A stretch of 7,042 nt of DNA from Spirochaetaceae bacterium (lineage in GTDB: Bacteria > Spirochaetota > Spirochaetia > Treponematales > Treponemataceae), in assembly GCA_017382775.1 (NCBI GenBank), contig JAFNZQ010000253.1, positions 1-7,042 on the forward strand, given 5' to 3'. The translations under genes and the position numbers were made by a program. Position 1 is the stretch's first letter. Each line of letters starts with the position of its first letter. The notes below the pieces were generated by a model. The model saw only the letters and a list, made by a program, of their open reading frames with translations. It was not told the origin of the DNA and ran no database searches. This document shows, one piece after another, positions 1 to 5,479 of this stretch.

Positions 1-375
1 GTGCGCATTACCGTCTCGGGAGGAAAGTATTGTTAATGTGGCCACTGCAGAAATTGCGGAAAGGGCTTCTCCGCGGAAACCCATTGTTGACAGGGAAAGT
101 AAATCGTCTTCGGTGGTGATTTTGCTTGTTGTGTGTGATTCGGTGCAAATTTCGAGGTCTTCCTTTGTCATTCCGTAGCCGTTATCCACCACACGGATTT
201 TTTCGATTCCGCCGGAATCCAATTCGACGGAAATTGAAGTGGCTCCGGCATCCAGCGAGTTGTCTATGAGTTCGCGAACAATCGCACATGGTCGATCAAT
301 CACTTCCCCGGCTGCAATTTTCAAAGCCGTTTCGGGGGGAAGATGTTTTACTTCTTTGGGGACAAAACTTTCCAT
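1..375 (-). CDS. mutL: DNA mismatch repair protein MutL, N-terminal part (runs off the window)
   Basis: The reverse strand reads 125 codons from an ATG at 375 down to base 1 without a stop; the rest of the gene lies outside. The translation is the GHKL ATPase domain of MutL, the mismatch-repair protein that links MutS recognition to downstream nicking and excision. Visible motifs are IAAGEVIDRP (residues 20-29), RELIDNSLDAGA (34-45, with the expected catalytic Glu35 and metal-binding Asn39), DNGYGM (64-69), TTSK (82-85) and GFRGEAL (99-105). The usual ELVENS is ELIDNS here, a conservative change. The ATG is about five residues upstream of the usual start relative to IAAGEV, and no other ATG or GTG lies between it and that motif. 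No Shine-Dalgarno sequence precedes it. The gene is divergent from the lipoprotein operon. The family call is very secure; whether the protein carries an endonuclease domain cannot be seen. Confidence 0.96.
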   Translation of the reverse strand, partial: MESFVPKEVKHLPPETALKIAAGEVIDRPCAIVRELIDNSLDAGATSISVELDSGGIEKIRVVDNGYGMTKEDLEICTESHTTSKITTEDDLLSLSTMGFRGEALSAISAVATLTILSSRDGNAH

Positions 376-381
376 GAATAT

Positions 382-410
382 ATTTTAGCATAAAACACTA
401 TTTTATTCAA
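382..410 (-). promoter_or_regulatory. mutL promoter, sigma70-type, probably giving a leaderless mRNA
   Basis: On the minus strand TTGAAT (410-405) and TAAAAT (387-382) are separated by exactly 17 bp. Only six bases separate the -10 box from the mutL ATG, so transcription starting about seven bases downstream would begin on or next to the start codon. No Shine-Dalgarno sequence is present, which fits a leaderless transcript. The promoter is inferred from sequence alone. Confidence 0.65.
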
Positions 411-464
411 CCCTTTCAGCTTTATCGGTAACAGTAATTTGAATGATTTGTTCGCGGCAAACCG

Positions 465-489
465 AACTATTTTAATTTTTCGAATAGTT
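465..489. repeat. Palindromic repeat, copy 1 (variant left arm)
   Basis: Left arm AACTATTTTAA, loop TTT, right arm TTCGAATAGTT. Compared with the perfect copies the left arm has TT in place of CG, giving one G-T wobble and one mismatch in the stem. The outer flank is GCGGCAAACCG, almost the same as before copy 2; the right flank is CACC, as in copy 3. Confidence 0.85.
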
Positions 490-544
490 CACCACCCACC
501 AACTCGCCTGCCAATGTGATTGCATACAGATTGCGGCAAAACCG

Positions 545-569
545 AACTATTCGAATTTTTCGAATAGTT
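545..569. repeat. Palindromic repeat, copy 2 (perfect arms)
   Basis: AACTATTCGAA and TTCGAATAGTT are perfect 11-bp inverted arms around a TTT loop, and each arm contains the palindrome TTCGAA. It is preceded by TTGCGGCAAAACCG and followed by GCC, the same right flank as copy 5. Confidence 0.9.
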
Positions 570-610
570 GCCATCCGCGGTGTCCGTGGCCGTTTCGGTG
601 GCCGATTTTG

Positions 611-635
611 AACTATTCGAATTTTTCGAATAGTT
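611..635. repeat. Palindromic repeat, copy 3 (perfect arms)
   Basis: The core is identical to copy 2: perfect 11-bp arms around TTT. The flanks TG and CA extend the stem by two more pairs. It lies about 62 bp upstream of the -35 box of the lipoprotein promoter. Confidence 0.9.
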
Positions 636-696
636 CACCCCTTTCCCTCATTCCAAAGGAATCACGCCAAAAAAATATGCAAACGGAGGGAAAGGC

Positions 697-725
697 TTGA
701 CTTATTTCGCAAGTTATGTTATACT
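697..725 (+). promoter_or_regulatory. Promoter of the lipoprotein-pyrH-rlmM operon
   Basis: TTGACT (697-702) and TATACT (720-725) with a 17-bp spacer make a strong sigma70-type promoter. The predicted start near 732 leaves about 45 nt of leader before the ATG at 777, which carries a good ribosome binding site. Confidence 0.8.
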
Positions 726-764
726 CTATATGTGGCGTTTTTTATGTATTTGCCGATAATTAAT

Positions 765-771
765 GAGGAGG
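765..771 (+). promoter_or_regulatory. Ribosome binding site that fixes the lipoprotein start
   Basis: GAGGAGG lies five bases before the ATG at 777. It rules out the in-frame upstream GTG at 732, which sits at the predicted transcription start and has no ribosome binding site. Confidence 0.9.
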
Positions 772-776
772 ATTTT

Positions 777-1133
777 ATGAAAAAGAATGTCTTTTTAATG
801 TTTTTTTTCTCGACATTGCTTTGTGGTTGTACCGACGTCCTCAATCAAATTCCGGTAACCGTTGAAGCCGCATCGGCCTCCGATTATCTAATAACCTTCA
901 TTAACTCCGACGGCAAAACTTCCATAGAATCAATGCCCGGAGCAACCATTAAATTCTCCATACAACCTACGGACTTGGACAGTCGCGAAATTAATGAGGT
1001 TTGGTATGAGGCTATATCCATCGATAATCCACCTAAAGTCTTTCTGTTCACTGTCAATCCGGGTAACTATGAATTTGTTGTTCCTCAATATCCAATAAAG
1101 ATCAAAGCTTCGACTAAGGCTCGAGGCAGTTGA
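777..1133 (+). CDS. Small lipoprotein of unknown function
   Basis: This 118-residue protein starts with a lipoprotein signal peptide: MKKN, a hydrophobic stretch rich in Phe and Leu, and the lipobox LCGC with the lipidated Cys at residue 18. It is therefore expected to be anchored to a membrane facing the periplasm or the cell surface. The mature part of about 100 residues has no cysteines and no repeats, and alternating hydrophobic residues suggest a small beta-rich domain; I recognise no family in it. The start is set by GAGGAGG five bases upstream; an in-frame GTG 45 bases further up would bury the signal peptide behind extra residues. It is the first gene of an operon, 15 bases before the UMP kinase gene. 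That arrangement suggests co-transcription but gives no clear functional link. The gene call is firm; the function is unknown. Confidence 0.82.
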   Translation: MKKNVFLMFFFSTLLCGCTDVLNQIPVTVEAASASDYLITFINSDGKTSIESMPGATIKFSIQPTDLDSREINEVWYEAISIDNPPKVFLFTVNPGNYEFVVPQYPIKIKASTKARGS

Positions 1134-1148
1134 GATAAAGGTTGTGCT

Positions 1149-1832
1149 ATGATAAAGGTTTTGTCAGTCGGTGGCTCGATTATAGCTCCCGGAGAAGTAG
1201 ATACCGAGTTTTTGAAAAAATTTGCTTCCTTGGTTCGCAAATTTCTCAATGATAACCCGGATGCAAAATTGATTTTAGTGATTGGCGGTGGCGCTCCGGC
1301 CCGAACTTACCAAGCGGCATATCGCGAACTTCTTCCGTCCGCCGATCAAAACGAATCGGACTGGATCGGGATTATGGCCACTCGTCTCAATGCCCGTTTG
1401 TTGAAGGCAATTTTTGCCGACTTATGTCCCCAAGATGTTGTTTGCGATCCCACGGTGTGCGACGTTTTCCAAGGCCGTATTTTAGTGGCCGCCGGATGGA
1501 AGCCGGGTTTTTCCACAGACAATGATGCCGTCCTTTTGGCAGAAAAATTCGGTTCAAACCTTGTGGTAAACCTTTCCAACATAAAACAGGTTTACACCGA
1601 TGATCCCAAAAAAAATCCCGATGCAAAGCCCATCGATAAAATTTCCTGGGCGGATTTCCGCAAAATCATCGGTGACGAATGGTCTCCGGGAAAGAACGTT
1701 CCCTTTGATCCCGTGGCCAGCCGTCGCGCTCAAGAAAAGGGAATTTCGGTAATTTGCGCCGGCGGAACGGACATTGACAATATCGAAAAAATTTTGAATG
1801 ACAAAGATTTTTTCGGAACCCTGATTTTCTGA
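1149..1832 (+). CDS. pyrH: UMP kinase, archaeal-type (amino acid kinase fold)
   Basis: This protein of 227 residues should phosphorylate UMP to UDP with ATP in the cytoplasm, a step of pyrimidine nucleotide synthesis. It belongs to the amino acid kinase superfamily and resembles the archaeal UMP kinase branch more than the usual bacterial PyrH. The N-terminal phosphate-binding stretch is SVGGSIIAP (6-14), followed by VIGGGAPAR (44-52) and IGIMATRLNARLL (73-85). The acceptor-side motif is GWKPGFSTDNDAVLLAE (116-132), then NLSNIKQVYTDDPKK (141-155) and, near the C-terminus, GKNVPFDPVAS (181-191). All expected blocks are present in order and the length matches the archaeal enzymes (about 225). 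The ATG follows AAAGG by seven bases. The gene lies 15 bases after the lipoprotein gene and 7 before the methyltransferase gene. Another kinase of the superfamily is the main alternative, but the ATRLNA and FSTDxDA blocks argue for UMP. Confidence 0.85.
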   Translation: MIKVLSVGGSIIAPGEVDTEFLKKFASLVRKFLNDNPDAKLILVIGGGAPARTYQAAYRELLPSADQNESDWIGIMATRLNARLLKAIFADLCPQDVVCDPTVCDVFQGRILVAAGWKPGFSTDNDAVLLAEKFGSNLVVNLSNIKQVYTDDPKKNPDAKPIDKISWADFRKIIGDEWSPGKNVPFDPVASRRAQEKGISVICAGGTDIDNIEKILNDKDFFGTLIF

Positions 1833-1839
1833 TTTTTCC

Positions 1840-2790
1840 GTGAAAATTCTTCCTTTCGATGGTTCTGCATTTTTAGCCTTCCCCGATTCTGCAAAAAAGA
1901 TTTTGGACGAGCTCAATTTTCGCAATATTCCTTTTGAAGAATACGAGGTTTTCGGGGATTTGCTTCTATTTCCTAAAAAAATGGACCTTCCCCGTGTTCC
2001 TTATTGGTGTAAATGCCAATTCAGAAATCCCGAAATTTTGGAGTTTTCGTCCATTTCGGAAGGGGCAAATTCCTTAAAACAAATGATGCGTAATTGGGGA
2101 GATTACCAAAGCGGAAATTTCCGCCGTTCCGCTTTAATTGCGGAGAAATTGCCCTATGTAAATCGCAAACCGCGGCAATTTCCCTTTGAAATTCCCAAAA
2201 GTGAAATGGGAATTTGGACACTTCTTTCTCCGGAAAAAATTTTGTTCTCCCGAGAAACTTCCGCACCTTTACCCGCAGGACATTTGGAATTTATTGAAAA
2301 TCATGTGGATCCTCCATCGCGCGCATATTTAAAACTGCAAGAAGCCCTGACCTTATTTCAATACCACTTCAACGATTTTCCTTGCAGAGACAGCCTCTGT
2401 TTCGACGGCGGTGCCTGTCCCGGCGGATGGAGCTACGTCCTCCTGAATCTTGGATGCAAAGTCACCGCTTGCGACCGTTCTCCCCTTGATGCACGCCTTA
2501 TGAAAAATCCCAACCTCAATTTCGTCACTCACGATGCTTTCACCTTGCCAATTGACGAAATATCGCGTTATCGGTGGATTTTCAGTGATGTAATTTGCTA
2601 TCCCAATCGACTTTACCAATGGGTAAGATCAATCCTGGAAAAAAATCCCGCCGTGAACATGATTTGCACTGTGAAAATGCAAGGGGAAACTGACTTTGCC
2701 GCTGCCGACGAATTTTCGAAAATCCCCAATTCAAAGGTTCTTCATTTAAACTACAACAAGCACGAACTCACATTTATGCACAAAGGTTAA
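1840..2790 (+). CDS. rlmM: RlmM-like 23S rRNA ribose 2'-O-methyltransferase (FtsJ family)
   Basis: A cytoplasmic SAM-dependent enzyme of the RrmJ/FtsJ fold. By similarity to E. coli RlmM it would methylate the 2'-hydroxyl of C2498 in 23S rRNA; the exact target is inferred. The C-terminal half carries the evidence: DPPSRAYLKLQEA (157-169), the SAM loop FDGGACPGGWSYV (188-200, matching DLGACPGGWTY of RlmM), an acidic motif at CDRSP (211-215), FSDV (248-251), TVKMQ (277-281) and KHELTF (307-312). K165, D250, K279 and E309 fit the K-D-K-E tetrad of this family. At 316 residues it is about 50 shorter than E. coli RlmM, mostly in the N-terminal RNA-binding part, whose sequence is poorly conserved. 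The start is a GTG with no Shine-Dalgarno sequence, 7 bases after the kinase stop, so translation probably depends on coupling. No other ATG lies in frame until about codon 48. Confidence 0.85.
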   Translation: MKILPFDGSAFLAFPDSAKKILDELNFRNIPFEEYEVFGDLLLFPKKMDLPRVPYWCKCQFRNPEILEFSSISEGANSLKQMMRNWGDYQSGNFRRSALIAEKLPYVNRKPRQFPFEIPKSEMGIWTLLSPEKILFSRETSAPLPAGHLEFIENHVDPPSRAYLKLQEALTLFQYHFNDFPCRDSLCFDGGACPGGWSYVLLNLGCKVTACDRSPLDARLMKNPNLNFVTHDAFTLPIDEISRYRWIFSDVICYPNRLYQWVRSILEKNPAVNMICTVKMQGETDFAAADEFSKIPNSKVLHLNYNKHELTFMHKG

Positions 2791-2836
2791 CTCCTTTTGT
2801 TACTTTGTAAAAATTTGAAATATCTAAAAAAAAATC

Positions 2837-2865
2837 TTGACAGGTGAAAAATCATGTTGTATAAT
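2837..2865 (+). promoter_or_regulatory. Consensus sigma70-type promoter of the sugar ABC operon
   Basis: TTGACA (2837-2842) and TATAAT (2860-2865) are both exact consensus hexamers, 17 bp apart. Transcription should start near 2872, leaving about 54 nt of leader. So strong a core promoter would normally need repression if the operon is sugar-inducible. Upstream, 2791-2836 is A/T-rich with runs of A, which could serve as an UP element. Confidence 0.9.
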
Positions 2866-2910
2866 TACCGTATAGGCTTTATCGTGTATAAAAAAAGCCA
2901 ATTACCGTAT
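2863..2910. repeat. 11-bp direct repeat around the transcription start of the sugar operon
   Basis: AATTACCGTAT occurs at 2863-2873 and again at 2900-2910, 37 bp apart. The first copy overlaps the end of the -10 box and the predicted start; the second ends just before the ribosome binding site. The placement would suit a repressor operator, but the repeat is not itself palindromic and no regulator is visible nearby. Confidence 0.6.
2875..2899 (+). promoter_or_regulatory. Small hairpin in the leader of the sugar operon
   Basis: GGCTTT (2875-2880) can pair with AAAGCC (2894-2899) at the 5' end of the transcript, exactly between the two copies of the direct repeat. No U-run follows, so it is not a terminator. 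It could stabilise the mRNA 5' end or belong to an operator; its role is unproven. Confidence 0.4.
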
Positions 2911-2925
2911 GTCTAGGAGGACAGG

Positions 2926-3870
2926 ATGAAAAAATTTATGTTGGTTTGCTGTGCTATTGCTACAGTATTTCTTGCCGGTTGCGCAAAAAAAGAAGCGACA
3001 AGCAGCTCATCTTTTAAAATAGGCTATTGTATCAATAACTTCAATGATACTTTCCAGACCTATATCGTTGATGCTTGCGAGAAATATCTGGCGGCAAATC
3101 ACCCGGAAGTTGAATTTATCACAGCTGATGCTCGCGAAGACGTTATTCAGCAGCAGGATCAGATCAATTCGTTGATTACACAGGGTGTAAATGCTCTTAT
3201 AGTTGTTCCGGTCGACACAAGTGCGATGGCTCCCATCACCAAGGCTGCCGAAGAAGCCGGAATCCCCATTTGCTATGTCAACCGAAATCCCTATGGCGAA
3301 AGCAATCCTCCGGCAAACGTTTACTATGTTGGTTCTCAAGAAGTTACCGCCGGTGAAATGCAGATGAATTATATCGGTGAAAAACTTGGCGGACGCGGTG
3401 GCGTTGGAATCCTTCAGGGTATTTTGAGCAACGAAGGCGCCGTGAAACGAACAGAAGGCAACGAAAACGTTATCAACTCCAAATATCCCGAAATCACTGT
3501 TTTGGCAAAAGAAACCGGTAACTGGCAGCGCGACCAGGGATTGAACATTGTTCAGAACTGGCTCACCGCTTACGGAACACAGTTGAATGCCGTTCTCGCA
3601 AACAATGACGAAATGGCTCTTGGTGCATACCGCGCTCTCGCTGAAGCCGGACGCACAGACGTTTTGGTTATCGGTGTTGACGGTATCCCCGATGCCATTA
3701 CTTCCATCGAAAATGGTGAATTGGCCGGTTCCGTTTTGCAGGATGCAGTAGGACAGGGCGAAGGTGCCGCAAAAACAATCATGACCGCACTTTCCGGATC
3801 AACTCCTGCACCTATTACTTGGGTTGACTTCAAATTGATCACCCCCGAAAATGTTGCGGAATTTAAATAA
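2926..3870 (+). CDS. Sugar ABC transporter substrate-binding lipoprotein (RbsB/MglB family)
   Basis: The receptor of a simple-sugar importer. The signal peptide ends in the lipobox LAGC with the lipidated Cys at residue 19, followed by a Lys/Ser-rich linker, so the protein should be membrane-anchored facing the periplasm. The 314 residues cover the two lobes of the periplasmic binding protein type 1 fold. Landmarks are KIGYCINNFNDTF (31-43), LIVVPVDTSAM (91-101), CYVNRNPY (116-123), KRTEGN (174-179), AVLANNDEMALGA (222-234) and VIGVDGIPDA (248-257). R120, R175, N228 and D252 fall where family members contact the sugar, an assignment by analogy. AGGAGG five bases before the ATG fixes the start. 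It is the first gene of the operon, as is usual for mglBAC. The sequence mixes MglB-like and RbsB-like traits, so galactose, ribose, xylose or inositol all remain possible and no symbol is assigned. Confidence 0.93.
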   Translation: MKKFMLVCCAIATVFLAGCAKKEATSSSSFKIGYCINNFNDTFQTYIVDACEKYLAANHPEVEFITADAREDVIQQQDQINSLITQGVNALIVVPVDTSAMAPITKAAEEAGIPICYVNRNPYGESNPPANVYYVGSQEVTAGEMQMNYIGEKLGGRGGVGILQGILSNEGAVKRTEGNENVINSKYPEITVLAKETGNWQRDQGLNIVQNWLTAYGTQLNAVLANNDEMALGAYRALAEAGRTDVLVIGVDGIPDAITSIENGELAGSVLQDAVGQGEGAAKTIMTALSGSTPAPITWVDFKLITPENVAEFK

Positions 3871-3883
3871 TTCATAGCCAAAG

Positions 3884-3913
3884 GCGCAGGATTTATTTCC
3901 TGCGCTGATTTTT
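3884..3913 (+). terminator. Intercistronic hairpin between binding-protein and ATPase genes
   Basis: GCGCAGGA (3884-3891) and TCCTGCGC (3898-3905) form a perfect 8-bp stem with a six-base loop, followed by TGA and five T. The weak T-run suggests a leaky terminator or an RNA-stabilising hairpin, either of which would leave the binding-protein message in excess over the downstream genes, as is common in binding-protein operons. Confidence 0.7.
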
Positions 3914-3951
3914 GAAGACAATACGTTTTCACAAAAGAAAAGGAGACAATT

Positions 3952-5466
3952 GTGGCTGAAGTTCTTCTTTCTGTAAAAAATGTCACTAAAGATTTTCCCG
4001 GCGTCCGTGCACTTAAAGGTGTCTCCCTGGATGTGGAGAAGGGTGAAGTTCATGCTTTGGTTGGTGAGAACGGTGCAGGAAAGTCTACTTTGATGAAATG
4101 TCTCATCGGAATGTATCGTCCCACCAGCGGCGAAATTTGGTTTGAAAATAAGAAGTGTGATATTTCCAGTACACGGGATTCTCTCAGTTTGGGAATTTCC
4201 ATGATTCATCAGGAATTGAGTCCTGTTCTGTATCGCCCCATAATGGAAAATGTTTGGTTGGGGCGTGAGCCCAAAACAAAGATGGGCTTTGTGGATCACA
4301 AAAAAATGTACAAAATGACAGCAGATCTGCTGGCATCCATCGAAATGACAGATGATCCCAAAACTCTTATGGCGGATTTAACTGTCGCAAAAATCCAAAT
4401 GATTGAAATTGCCAAGGCAATATCCTACAATTCTAAGTTAATCATTATGGATGAGCCCACTTCCTCTCTCACGGAAAAGGAAGTGAAGCAACTTTTTAAG
4501 ATAATTCGTCAGCTAAAAGAACGTGGAATTTCCATTGTTTATATCAGTCATAAAATGGACGAAATCTTTGAAATCACCGATCGTACCACGGTTTTCCGCG
4601 ACGGTGAACTCATCGGAACGAAGAAAACCGCTGAGTTCCCCCTTGATGAAATGATTTCCATGATGGTCGGACGCAGTGTCGACAATCTGTATTTCAAAAC
4701 AGGTGGCAAAATCGGTGACGTTCTACTGGATGTGAAAAATCTTACCGGGGAAAAATTTCGAAATGTTTCCTTCACTTTGCGTCGTGGAGAAATTTTGGGA
4801 TTTGCAGGTTTGGTTGGAGCCGGCCGTACGGAATTGGTGGAGGCTTTGTTTGGCCTTCGCGTTAAGCATTCCGGCAAGGTCTTCATTGCCGGCGAGGAAG
4901 TGAACATCACTTCACCAATCCAGGCTATCGATAAAAAAATGGCTCTTCTCACCGAGGAAAGACGGCAAACGGGTATCTTCCCCATGCTTTCTGTGGCCGA
5001 CAACATGACCATTGCTCACATTAAGAGCTATTTGAAGAGTTCGCGATTGTTGGATTTCTCCAAAATGAAGGACGATTGCGAGAAATACGTTGATGAAATC
5101 AATGTAAAAACTCCCAGTTTGCGGCAGGAAATACAATACTTATCCGGTGGAAATCAGCAAAAGGTTCTCGTTGCACGCTGGCTGTTGACCAGTCCCGATA
5201 TTTTGTTCATGGATGAGCCTACACGAGGTATCGACGTGGGCGCGAAGGCTGAAATCTACAAGTTGATTGATCGACTTGCCCAGTTGGGAAAGGCTGTGGT
5301 TATGATTTCATCGGAGCTTCCGGAAATTATAGGAATGAGCGACAGAATCATGGTTATGCATGAAGGTCATATGACGGCAATGCTGGAAAATGATGACAGT
5401 GTTACGCAAGAAAAAATTATTTCTTACGCAACAGGTGTTTTGGATGATTTTCCGGAGCAGGCCTAA
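3952..5466 (+). CDS. mglA: Simple-sugar ABC transporter ATP-binding protein, two NBDs (MglA type)
   Basis: This cytoplasmic ATPase of 504 residues powers sugar import through the permease encoded next. It has two fused nucleotide-binding domains. In domain 1, Walker A is GENGAGKST (38-46), the Q-loop is HQEL (86-89), Walker B is LIIMDEPTSSL (163-173) and the switch His is H200. Its signature region reads LTVAKIQM (143-150) rather than LSGGQ, the degenerate form also seen in E. coli MglA. In domain 2, Walker A is the degenerate GLVGAGRTE (286-294, Arg for Lys), followed by TEERR (334-338), a good signature LSGGNQQ (397-403) and Walker B ILFMDEPTRGIDVG (417-430). The stretches QMIEIAKA, SLTEKEV and YISHKM closely match E. 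coli MglA. The start is a GTG six bases after AAAGGAG. The gene ends 13 bases before the permease gene. The family is certain; the sugar is not, since RbsA and XylG are close relatives. Confidence 0.94.
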   Translation: MAEVLLSVKNVTKDFPGVRALKGVSLDVEKGEVHALVGENGAGKSTLMKCLIGMYRPTSGEIWFENKKCDISSTRDSLSLGISMIHQELSPVLYRPIMENVWLGREPKTKMGFVDHKKMYKMTADLLASIEMTDDPKTLMADLTVAKIQMIEIAKAISYNSKLIIMDEPTSSLTEKEVKQLFKIIRQLKERGISIVYISHKMDEIFEITDRTTVFRDGELIGTKKTAEFPLDEMISMMVGRSVDNLYFKTGGKIGDVLLDVKNLTGEKFRNVSFTLRRGEILGFAGLVGAGRTELVEALFGLRVKHSGKVFIAGEEVNITSPIQAIDKKMALLTEERRQTGIFPMLSVADNMTIAHIKSYLKSSRLLDFSKMKDDCEKYVDEINVKTPSLRQEIQYLSGGNQQKVLVARWLLTSPDILFMDEPTRGIDVGAKAEIYKLIDRLAQLGKAVVMISSELPEIIGMSDRIMVMHEGHMTAMLENDDSVTQEKIISYATGVLDDFPEQA

Positions 5467-5479
5467 TTAGGGGGATTTT

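Larger units (their letters stand above)
376..696. other. Non-coding region between the divergent mutL and lipoprotein promoters
   Basis: I see no supportable gene in this stretch. It holds the mutL promoter at its left end and three copies of a 25-bp palindrome, and it ends at the lipoprotein promoter. Between the second and third palindrome is a short imperfect tandem repeat, TCCGTGGCCG at 583-592 and TCGGTGGCCG at 595-604. No tRNA-like or riboswitch-like structure was recognised. Confidence 0.6.

Noticed and set aside
465..635. CRISPR array or SOS-box cluster made of the palindromes
   Set aside because: The copies are palindromic and irregularly spaced, and flanks are partly shared rather than unique spacers. 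The core does not match the GAAC-N4-GTTC type SOS box.
732..776. Upstream GTG start for the lipoprotein gene
   Set aside because: It sits at the predicted transcription start, lacks a ribosome binding site and would place 15 residues before a complete lipoprotein signal peptide.
1554..1925. Minus-strand open frame across the kinase/methyltransferase junction
   Set aside because: Antisense to two well-supported genes, with no recognisable motif.
2783..2805. Possible terminator at the end of the methyltransferase gene
   Set aside because: ACAAAGG and CCTTTTGT can pair only with a bulge, the stem is short and overlaps the stop codon, and no T-run follows.
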